Below are positions 18,101 through 24,921 of a stretch of DNA of 64,000 bases, piece by piece. The position numbers and the translations under genes are program-made. This DNA comes from Fidelibacterota bacterium. Lineage in GTDB: Bacteria; Fidelibacterota; UBA8477; JABMPR01. The stretch lies in contig JAERTJ010000007.1 in NCBI GenBank assembly GCA_016844945.1, positions 1 to 64,000 of the forward strand, written 5' to 3'. The notes under the pieces were generated by a model, which worked only from the letters and a program-made list of their open reading frames with translations, made no database searches and was not told the origin of the DNA. Positions within the stretch are counted from its first letter, which is position 1. Each line of letters starts with the position of its first letter.

Positions 18101-18479
18101 GCCAAATGCGCTATCCGACAAGTTCACATTTACAACTGACGGATTTGCGGCTACAACCGTCGCTTTTGATCCTGAAAATATAAAAGTATGGCCAAACCCA
18201 TATTTTGGATATAACCCTGAAGAGCGAACACCTCTTGAGAATAATATTCACTTTATAAACTTGCCAGAAGTAGCAAATATCAAGATCTACTCTCTTGCGG
18301 GACAATTGGTTCGACATATTGAACATAATGGTGGCCAGGAAGAAGTCTGGAACGGACAAAATAGCTTCAATGTGTTGGTCGCTTCAGGTGTTTACATCGC
18401 CGTAATCGACACTAAAGAAGGTGAAAAAGTCCTTAAACTAGCTGTCGTCATGCCACAACAACGACTTGATGTCTACTAG
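15111..18479 (+). CDS. Large exported protein with V-x-PNPY type sorting domain (module A)
   Basis: Unrecognised 1122-residue secreted protein. It has a signal peptide (YKRIFALLLVTLLVSAPYFLGA). The N-terminal region (about 30-120: MEWPAGNGTYSVYASGVWLAG, GGEIRTAVAEYGPEF) resembles the second genes of modules B and D. The middle is Asp/Gly-rich with fibronectin/Ig-like segments (for example PELTITSAAGTVVLEWEDN, about residue 457). The last 100 residues begin IKVWPNPYFGYN and contain IKIYSLAGQLVRHIEHN and VASGVYIAVI, a FlgD-Ig/Por-type C-terminal domain lacking the NYPNPFNP motif. Its start overlaps the receptor stop, so the pair is translated together. It could be a receptor partner lipoprotein substitute (SusD role) or a T9SS-like cargo; no catalytic motif is visible. 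Confidence 0.75.
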   Translation: MKNYKRIFALLLVTLLVSAPYFLGATEAIDKEGLGKTANASTGKFDGNRIDDDLENNGMIVSHRPSGHSGMEWPAGNGTYSVYASGVWLAGKVGGEIRTAVAEYGPEFNPGPYGSDPNDANGEYVLYKVNKTDLDNPADNPDFANWPVQDGAPWIDVDGNGTYEPMPGGPDHPEFIGDQVIFYVMNDGVASNHDIFSTEPLGLEIRMTIWGYNRADYFGDMMFTKAQIYNKGGNNITDAYLGIWSDPDLGNAGDDFVGCDLDLSLGYCYNDGEDNAYGYAAPAVGYDFFQAAFPTGDPNDQQYCFGELKTGYTGLPMTSFVKYINSDDVYTDPNDEQEAYNYMSGYKRDGSPFINSATGEATKFVHPDDPNLNIDGTDNIWVDGDDNAADDRRFLMNVGPFNFSAGDSAEVVFGILHAQGSSALGSVSLLKYIDKFAQSAYDANFDLPPAPPIPELTITSAAGTVVLEWEDNAEDYSALVAGNNSYYNFEGYNIYMHETAIGVGEKQIVATYDLKNGITTIKDDVYLTEYNDVVTIPTQVGTDTGIKRSIAITTNHLLGGIPLIDDRAYYFSVTAYGYNGFATPRVLESSSPIWVVRPQTNSTLDVVATMSTSFETVHTADGALSDGEVTVQVINPSKITGDEYEVSFTEHTFDVNDGPMVVWNIENTRTGEMVLENQTIQSGVDLLTGEAVGADHAPSFDGMLATVNGPANGFHGVFIVHDGTTDRSAQTSDIVEASVLMEDVWHYGWNLDEFWPLITHPDGGRYWVTQGGGTAADNASYVARVLRNNNADWAIPYDFEWRWLGDGDSSWGIWYGIETDVAPVKVPFEIWNIGIGTPDDPSDDVQMIPRIYDVDANGKYNWQGDVDDSSLDNDAHTDWVYWWSLADGSTWADFEAAAIAGDASTANGMRGHEVLARTIFMNHNGAGGETDSIANSMLTGPNSTDWTAADTALFLDQGWFIDDVNTNAVVEEGATHAYGFVLPFPEAGSVYRWITNKPNALSDKFTFTTDGFAATTVAFDPENIKVWPNPYFGYNPEERTPLENNIHFINLPEVANIKIYSLAGQLVRHIEHNGGQEEVWNGQNSFNVLVASGVYIAVIDTKEGEKVLKLAVVMPQQRLDVY

Positions 18480-18493
18480 AAAGGAGAATGACG

Positions 18494-19558
18494 ATGAAAA
18501 ATAATAAAATTGCATTATTCTTGATAGCGCTTGTTGTTGTTACAGCTGCATTTGCTGGAACGGGAAAATCCGTGGGTACTTATGGTGCTCTCGAGCTTAC
18601 CATTCCCACAGGTGCTAGATCCGTTGCTTTGAGTGAATCTAATATCGCGATTATCTCAGGTGCGGATGCTATGTTTTATAACCCCGCTGGTATAGCAAAG
18701 GTTAGTACCAATATGGAAGCTCAGCTTTCACAATTGAATTATCTTGCTGATATCGGTGTGTCATATGGTGCATTTGTTGCCAAGGTAGGGGAGAATGCCA
18801 TAGGTATTTCTGCAAAATCTCTATCATTTGGAGACATTCTACACACCACCGCAGAAGATCCTAATGGCTATCAGGACTCATATTTTTCGCCAAAATTCAT
18901 CACAGTGTCAGCGTCAGTGGCTAAGATGTTTTTTGATCGTGTTGCCTTTGGTGCCACGTTCAAAGTGATTAATGAGACCTTTATTCAGACCTCTGCAACA
19001 GGTGCTGCATTTGATATGGGTGTTCAATACAAATCTGCATCATTACCACTAAGTGTTGGTGTTTCGTTAAAGAACATTGGTGTAAAAATGACCTTTGCGG
19101 GCAATGATATGGAACAGAAACTGGAACCAGAAGATTCTGAAGAAGGAACAATTCTTGAGAATTTGGCTGTCACAGGACAGGCTTTTGAAATTCCAGCATC
19201 TCTGGATATTGGATTAACCTATACAGTTGCAAATATGGTTAATGTCCATGGTGTTTTTAAGAACAACTCATTCGGCTTTAACGAATATCGCCTGGGTGCT
19301 GACTATGCCATGAAGACAGATGCATTTAGTGGCTGGGTTGGTGGTGGTACCAGTATGATCGCCGTCGACGATAACACCGATGATTGGGGTGAAGAGCTTG
19401 AACAAAGACTCACCAGTAATACATTTGGGTTATCATTTGGTGGTGGATTGACTGTTCCGATTTCCAGCTTTGTTTTTGGAATAGAATATGGATATAAATC
19501 AGTGACCGCTCATGGTCTAAATGATTTGAGTGTGCTAGCATTCACATTTGGATTCTAA
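18494..19558 (+). CDS. PorV/PorQ-family outer-membrane barrel (module A)
   Basis: Fourteen-strand-type FadL-like barrel of the PorV/PorQ (UPF0164-like) family. The ATG at 18494 is preferred over the one at 18488 because AAGGAG (18481-18486) is 7 bases from the former and only 1 from the latter. The signal peptide is KIALFLIALVVVTAAFAG. Family hallmarks: GARSVALSESNIAI, then GADAMFYNPAGIAK (about residue 56) and LNYLADIGVSYGAFV. It ends in a C-terminal aromatic strand (VLAFTFGF). In Bacteroidetes, PorV shuttles T9SS cargo to the attachment complex. Placement directly after an exported protein with a sorting domain suggests a shuttle or anchor for that protein. A strong terminator follows, closing the three-gene operon. 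Confidence 0.85.
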   Translation: MKNNKIALFLIALVVVTAAFAGTGKSVGTYGALELTIPTGARSVALSESNIAIISGADAMFYNPAGIAKVSTNMEAQLSQLNYLADIGVSYGAFVAKVGENAIGISAKSLSFGDILHTTAEDPNGYQDSYFSPKFITVSASVAKMFFDRVAFGATFKVINETFIQTSATGAAFDMGVQYKSASLPLSVGVSLKNIGVKMTFAGNDMEQKLEPEDSEEGTILENLAVTGQAFEIPASLDIGLTYTVANMVNVHGVFKNNSFGFNEYRLGADYAMKTDAFSGWVGGGTSMIAVDDNTDDWGEELEQRLTSNTFGLSFGGGLTVPISSFVFGIEYGYKSVTAHGLNDLSVLAFTFGF

Positions 19559-19583
19559 TTGATTCCACTGATATAGCTTAATC

Positions 19584-19615
19584 AAAAAGGGCTGCTCATT
19601 TGAGTAGCCCTTTTT
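19584..19615 (+). terminator. Intrinsic terminator of module A
   Basis: AAAAAGGGCTGCTC pairs with GAGTAGCCCTTTTT: a 9-bp stem (one G-T pair, 19589-19597 with 19602-19610), a 4-base loop, then TTTTT. It lies 26 bases after the PorV stop. Confidence 0.9.
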
Positions 19616-19883
19616 ATTTCTATGACATGCATGATATCCAGCGCAAGAGAAGTTGTGTCAAAGTAGGTGCAACCCATCCTGCAAGGTATACAACGCACCA
19701 ATTGAATCTCATAATCTCTGAGGAAGGTTTATACCAGGGTACAACTCAAGAATGCTGGGTCGCTCCATTTGGAAATCTTTCGTTTAGGTTGTAACTGTGG
19801 GAATTAGATAATGGAAGGGTAAGGTGTATGGATGGTTTGTTTCATGGGGTACACTCCAATCACTCAACGTAAAATCGCCTGAA
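19616..19883. other. Non-coding gap after module A
   Basis: About 270 bases between the module A terminator and the stop of the minus-strand propeller gene. The short plus-strand open frame here starts inside the terminator and has no ribosome-binding site or signal peptide. I see no repeat or RNA structure of note. Confidence 0.5.
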
Positions 19884-21146
19884 TCATTCATAGACTCGAT
19901 CCCATACTTTCAAGCCGTTTTTATCCAGCTTGATAATCCAGATGTCCGTTGCATTCTGACCCGTAGATTTACTCCCTGCAGAAATCATAAATCCATCATC
20001 TTCAGTCTGTTTAAGGTCGTAACCCCAGTCTGTGGATTTACCACCAAAGGTTTGAGTCCACTCCTCTTGTCCTGATGGGGACAGTTTAACGATGTAAACA
20101 TCTCTCAATCCTGCACCAAAGGATTGGGTGTATCCAACAACAGCATATCCACCGTCAGAAGTCAAAATAAGATTTTCGCCACCATCAGCACTTTGCCCAC
20201 CCAAATACGATTTCCACTGTATCTCGTCGAATTCATCGAATTTATAGACTACGACATCACTTTTGTTTTGCTTATCCTTGTACTCTGTTCCTGCAACCAT
20301 ATAGCCGCCATCCCTGTCAGCAACGATTACCTTTGCTTCATCACTCTGAATACTACCAAACCGTTTTTGGGACTGTACTATCCCATCCCTATCCAAACGC
20401 AATAATCCAAAATCCATTGAATGATCCTCAGCATTTTGCAGGTTACCCAACAGGACTAAGTCTCCATTTTGCAGCATGGAAATTGAAACACCTCCACCGG
20501 CTAGCTCATGATCAAAGGAACGCTGAACTAAAATGTTTCCGTCCAGACTCGTTTGGCAGAGCAGAAAATTGGGTCGCTTTAAAGAATCTGAGTGTGCTAC
20601 CCCAGTGACGAAAATCCTATCATCAGTAGATAGATATATATCCATCCCGCGCTCTGCATGGTTACCACCTACAAGTTTTAGCCATTGTTGGGATCCAGAT
20701 GGATCCAGTTTTAGTAGCATGGCCTGGTAATTGTTTCCAAAAGAATAACTTTCCCCGGCGATAAGGTAATCCCCATCTCGGGTCTCTTTAACTGACCAGG
20801 CGCGATCAGTTCTAGCACCACCAAAGGTTTTTCGCCATTCGGGATCCCCGTTCTTATCCGCTTTCATGACCCAGACATCATGATCCTTTTTCTGTTTGGA
20901 GAGATACTTAATATATCCAGCAACAATAAACCCACCGTCACTAGTCAAATCAATAGTGTGACCATAGATGCCAATCAAAAAATTTCCCTCAGGCCGGGAT
21001 GTTTCACATGACATTTGATTTTCGCTTTCAGGATATCTACTAAAGAAGAGACTTATGGCTAGCACCATTATTATGGATACCGCGATTAATAGTGCATTTC
21101 TGAATTTTATTGTATTTGGTTTTGTCACTTTATCCTTCACTGGCAT
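19884..21146 (-). CDS. Membrane-anchored repeat protein, beta-propeller-like
   Basis: A 420-residue protein with one N-terminal membrane segment (NALLIAVSIIMVLAISLFF, about residues 17-36) and a periplasmic or surface domain made of about seven repeats of 45-50 residues. Each repeat has the form TSDGGYxVxGxT ... DxxxxKLDxxGxxxWxxxFGG, for example LTSDGGFIVAGYI, ILTSDGGYAVVGYTQSFG and KQTEDDGFMISAGS. These resemble the delta-60/SBBP-like propeller repeats common in secreted proteins of marine bacteria. No catalytic motif is visible. It is the only minus-strand gene among the surface genes and stands alone, divergent from module B. Function unknown. Confidence 0.75.
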   Translation of the reverse strand: MPVKDKVTKPNTIKFRNALLIAVSIIMVLAISLFFSRYPESENQMSCETSRPEGNFLIGIYGHTIDLTSDGGFIVAGYIKYLSKQKKDHDVWVMKADKNGDPEWRKTFGGARTDRAWSVKETRDGDYLIAGESYSFGNNYQAMLLKLDPSGSQQWLKLVGGNHAERGMDIYLSTDDRIFVTGVAHSDSLKRPNFLLCQTSLDGNILVQRSFDHELAGGGVSISMLQNGDLVLLGNLQNAEDHSMDFGLLRLDRDGIVQSQKRFGSIQSDEAKVIVADRDGGYMVAGTEYKDKQNKSDVVVYKFDEFDEIQWKSYLGGQSADGGENLILTSDGGYAVVGYTQSFGAGLRDVYIVKLSPSGQEEWTQTFGGKSTDWGYDLKQTEDDGFMISAGSKSTGQNATDIWIIKLDKNGLKVWDRVYE

Positions 21147-21721
21147 TTTAATGTTTTAACAATTTATCAATGGATTTACTGATGTATATAAAAAAAGGGG
21201 ATGATCCGTCCAGCATAATCGTTCATCCACAGAATCTTCCCAGTTCCATAGTAGACAATCATTTAAAATAGTTCACAATTATCAAACAAAAATATCTCAG
21301 CCTCACAGAAATCTGACATGGTGTATAATATTCTTTTCGAAAACATTCCTACAAGAATTTTCAAAATAAATGGAATATCGACAATTTTATATGATTCAGT
21401 TTGAATTATATGAGAATACATCGCTATGAGTATGTAAAATCCAATTTACAATTTAATTATTATGATTTTGGCTTGGTTTTTCAGTCAGACCAGCTGGATT
21501 TTGTGAATTTTCCCAGGATTTGAATTTCCATGAATTTTATATGACTCAATCCCATATTGGATTTAAGCGATTATTTTTAACATTTGACGATACCAATAAT
21601 TTATAAAAACCCTTACCAAATAAGGCTTTTAACGGACATCACAAAAAACTTGCGTGTCCATTTATTTTGAACTATAGTACCAGCCGATGCGTTAATGTTA
21701 CGTTAGTGGAGGAAATTTGGA
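21147..21721. other. 575-base divergent intergenic region before module B
   Basis: AT-rich, no gene. It contains a 16-base direct repeat (AATTTTATATGATTCA at 21383-21398 and AATTTTATATGACTCA at 21533-21548, 150 bases apart), an inverted GGACA/TGTCC pair near 21633-21659, and the module B promoter at 21650-21678. Confidence 0.6.
21650..21695 (+). promoter_or_regulatory. Sigma-70 promoter and conserved start-of-transcript of module B
   Basis: TTGCGT (21650-21655), 17 bases, TATAGT (21673-21678). The expected start falls just before or within CCGATGCGTTAA (21684-21695). The same 12 bases follow a TTGCAA-17-TATGAT promoter at 47401-47446 with similar spacing, supporting both calls. Confidence 0.65.
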
Positions 21722-24700
21722 ATGAAGATTCGCAACATGCTAATCAGCATGGCTATTTCTATTGTGGCAATTCAGTTCGCTTTTGCCGGAACAACTGGAA
21801 AAATTATGGGGCGTGTAACTGATGCTTCCACCGGGGAACCCCTCGTCGGTGTGAACGTCTTTATCAAAGGTACAAACCTTGGAGCTGCCGCCGATTTAGA
21901 AGGACAGTATTATATCATTAATGTGCCTGTGGGGATTTACTCTGTGCAGGCTCAGTATATCGGATACTCTCTTATAGAATTTCAAGAGGTCCAGGTCAAT
22001 GCTGACCTCACGACAACGCTTGATATTGAAATGAGTACCGAAATAATTCAGAGCTCTGAATCTGTTGTTGTTGTCGCTAAACGAGCGCTGGTCCAAAAAG
22101 ATTTGACTGCGAGTCGACGGACCCTGGCGGCAGAAGATCTGTCCAATATGCCAGTGACCAATGTGGAAGGGGCAGTAGCCCTTTCAGCTGGCGCTGTGAA
22201 TGATGGTGGTCTCCACCTGCGTGGTGGTCGTGCCAGTGAAGTGGTTTATCTGTTTGATGGTATCGCCCTTAACGATCCCCTGACTGGAAATCCCAATGAT
22301 GCTGACGTGCCTGTGATGGCAGTCGATGAAGCCAATATCCTTTCTGGTGGATTCGGTGCTGAATATGGTGGTGCCCAATCAGGTGTTATCAATATCGTAT
22401 CCTCAGAAGGTGGTCGGGGGATTTCAGGTAAGCTGCGATATACAACCTCCAATCTCATCGCTGAGGGTATTTCTGGTGAAGATCCTCATCGTCGTCAAAA
22501 AATTGAATTTAGTGGAAGCCTCCCATTATTAACGCCTAAAATCAATTTATTTGTATCAGGTGAGATCGATGAAGACTATGGTCGCTTCAGTAACCAATAT
22601 GGTGACCTGAACAACTATACAGCTAAGCTTACCTATCGTATGAATGATGCCATTAAAATCAATTTGAGCGGCCTCTATACCCGTGCCATGAGCCAATGGG
22701 GCTATGTTCACGGCTATAGCCATACCATCCTTGAAGACCGTATGCGCTCATACTGGCCAGATTACATGAAGACCTATGATGGATCTGCCGGTACCAATCC
22801 TGATGGAACCCTACAAGATGATGAAATGCCAGATTTTTACAGAAGCTGGTTGCTGACCGATGGTCTTCAGACAGAAGATTTGAATGGAAATGGCATCCTG
22901 GATCCCGAAGAAGATTATAATGGCAACGAAAAATTGGATGTTGAAGGTGTTCTTGACCACTGGTATGCCAATGGTATCATGGATACTGAGGATACAAACA
23001 GAAATGGTATTCTGGATGAGGGTGAAGACCTGAACGGAAACGGTATCATTGATTCCGAAGACGTTGACCGCAATAATAAACTGACCAGCTATAACATGGC
23101 AGAACGCCTGCCCTGGACAGAGCGAAGCAGTAACCTCATCATGGGTGGATTTACTCACACCTTATCACCCAAAACCTATTATGAAGTAAAAGTTGCTCGT
23201 TATGAAACCGGGCTGAATAACAATATCATTGAACGTGTTAATGAAGATCGAAACTACAACGGTATTCTTGATGAAGGTGAAGACCTGAACGGCAACGGCA
23301 AGCTGGATGACTACGATGCGGACAAGAAAATCTGGGGTTATGATGATGACCAGGACATGTTCCACGATAACAATGATAATGATATTGTAGATGAATCGGA
23401 AAATGGTGACCCTGAAAACTACATTCACTGGGTCGATTTCCCAGTTGATGAAGGATTTAAGCACTACAGAGATTTCTATGGTGTAGGTCCCCATAATCCT
23501 TATACCTATAATAGGGATCACTGGCACTCTGATAAAAAAGTCACCACAACAGTAAAAGTTGACCTGATCTCACAGTTTAATATCAATAATAAAGTGAGCA
23601 CCGGGCTTGAATATAAGGGCTATGACCTGTTTAATCATGACCCACCAGACCGTTATGGCTATGCCGAAAAGTATCAGGTAGAGCCCTATGACTTTTCAGT
23701 ATATGTCAATGACAAGATGGAATTTCCCGGTCTGATAATGAACATCGGTCTCCGTTGGGAATGGTTCGACCCCAAGCAGGATTATCCCGGTGATGTGACA
23801 GACCCAACCTGGACCTCAGATGATTATGATGATTGGGATGGCAATGGAACGCTGGAGTATTACGATGAAAATCTTACCGACAGCTATGTCCATGTCCTGA
23901 GAGAATTAAAAGATCCTACCCCTGCCAAGAGCGAAATGCGTTTTGCGCCTCGTCTTGGAGTCTCTCACCCCATCACAGATCATGATATGCTCTATTTTAA
24001 TTATGGTCGCTACTATCAACGCCCTCGCCTGGATTATCTCTTCAGAAACATTACCTATAATATGGGTGGTGGCTTTCCTATCGTTGGAGATCCAAACCTC
24101 CAGCCTGAACTGACAACATCCTATGAAGTCGGTGTGCGTCATGAGTTCAAAAACAAGATGATGATCGAAGCCAAGGGTTTCTACAAAGACATTTTTGGCT
24201 TAACAGATACACGAGCCATCTACTGGACAGTATCTGATTGGTACACCACCTACTTTAATGCTGATTATGGATCAGTTCGTGGTTTTGAGCTGTCACTCAT
24301 CCGTCGTCCACCCAGTCTGATTTATGGTGAGTTGAATTATACCTATTCAATTGCCAAGGGTAAATCATCAGTCGCTGGCCAGGGTTATTCAACAGAATGG
24401 GCTGGCAACATTGTTCCAACCTTTGAATCATTCCTGGATTGGGATCAGACCCATACCTTCTCTGGAAATGTGAACTTTAAGTATCAGGGATTTCTCGCCA
24501 GTATGGTTGTCACAGCTGGTAGTGGTACCCGCTACACACTTCCTGGACAGGGCAGACTCATCGTTGAAAATGAAGGTGTCATGCCCGCAACATCAAAGAC
24601 TGACCTGAGACTTTCCTACCGTTACAACCTGGGTAAAACCAATGCTCAGGTCTTTATGTTGGTGACCAATCTCTTCAACAAGAAAAATATCAACAATGTT

Positions 24701-24913
24701 GCTGATACTGAATGGTATCACACCTACCGTACGCTCAAAGAAGCCTATGATGCTGGTGATCTTACCTATGATGAGTATCTGGCTCAGACGGATAGCGATA
24801 ATGATGGTGAAGTTGATTATAACAAGTCACATCCAGAAATGGGCTCTGACTTGAACCCCATTGTTTATGGTGACGTCCGTAGATACCAAATCGGTATCTC
24901 ATTTGGTTTCTAA
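21722..24913 (+). CDS. TonB-dependent receptor with EF-hand-type calcium loops (module B)
   Basis: 1063-residue SusC-like outer-membrane receptor. The site GTGGAGGAAATTTGG precedes the ATG. Signal peptide ends FAFAG, then a carboxypeptidase-regulatory-like domain (GKIMGRVTDASTGEPLVGVNV), plug (LHLRGGRASEVVYLFDGIAL, GGFGAEYGGAQSGVINI) and barrel ending in the aromatic ISFGF. Two extra clusters in barrel loops (about residues 384-460 and 509-566) contain at least five 12-residue loops that fit the EF-hand pattern, such as DLNGNGILDPEE, DTNRNGILDEGE, DRNYNGILDEGE and DLNGNGKLDDYD. These are very acidic and likely extracellular. The next genes encode an exported partner and a PorV-like barrel. 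Calcium-stabilised ligand capture is an inference. Confidence 0.88.
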   Translation: MKIRNMLISMAISIVAIQFAFAGTTGKIMGRVTDASTGEPLVGVNVFIKGTNLGAAADLEGQYYIINVPVGIYSVQAQYIGYSLIEFQEVQVNADLTTTLDIEMSTEIIQSSESVVVVAKRALVQKDLTASRRTLAAEDLSNMPVTNVEGAVALSAGAVNDGGLHLRGGRASEVVYLFDGIALNDPLTGNPNDADVPVMAVDEANILSGGFGAEYGGAQSGVINIVSSEGGRGISGKLRYTTSNLIAEGISGEDPHRRQKIEFSGSLPLLTPKINLFVSGEIDEDYGRFSNQYGDLNNYTAKLTYRMNDAIKINLSGLYTRAMSQWGYVHGYSHTILEDRMRSYWPDYMKTYDGSAGTNPDGTLQDDEMPDFYRSWLLTDGLQTEDLNGNGILDPEEDYNGNEKLDVEGVLDHWYANGIMDTEDTNRNGILDEGEDLNGNGIIDSEDVDRNNKLTSYNMAERLPWTERSSNLIMGGFTHTLSPKTYYEVKVARYETGLNNNIIERVNEDRNYNGILDEGEDLNGNGKLDDYDADKKIWGYDDDQDMFHDNNDNDIVDESENGDPENYIHWVDFPVDEGFKHYRDFYGVGPHNPYTYNRDHWHSDKKVTTTVKVDLISQFNINNKVSTGLEYKGYDLFNHDPPDRYGYAEKYQVEPYDFSVYVNDKMEFPGLIMNIGLRWEWFDPKQDYPGDVTDPTWTSDDYDDWDGNGTLEYYDENLTDSYVHVLRELKDPTPAKSEMRFAPRLGVSHPITDHDMLYFNYGRYYQRPRLDYLFRNITYNMGGGFPIVGDPNLQPELTTSYEVGVRHEFKNKMMIEAKGFYKDIFGLTDTRAIYWTVSDWYTTYFNADYGSVRGFELSLIRRPPSLIYGELNYTYSIAKGKSSVAGQGYSTEWAGNIVPTFESFLDWDQTHTFSGNVNFKYQGFLASMVVTAGSGTRYTLPGQGRLIVENEGVMPATSKTDLRLSYRYNLGKTNAQVFMLVTNLFNKKNINNVADTEWYHTYRTLKEAYDAGDLTYDEYLAQTDSDNDGEVDYNKSHPEMGSDLNPIVYGDVRRYQIGISFGF

Positions 24914-24921
24914 TAATTGAA

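Noticed and set aside
19600-19794. 64-codon plus-strand frame after the module A terminator
   Set aside because: It begins inside the terminator hairpin and has no ribosome-binding site or recognisable motif.
22871-23400. Reading the Asp/Asn-rich stretches of the module B receptor as a dockerin
   Set aside because: Dockerins have two conserved loops with set spacing and helices at a protein end; here there are several loops inside a barrel, so EF-hand-type loops is the safer description.
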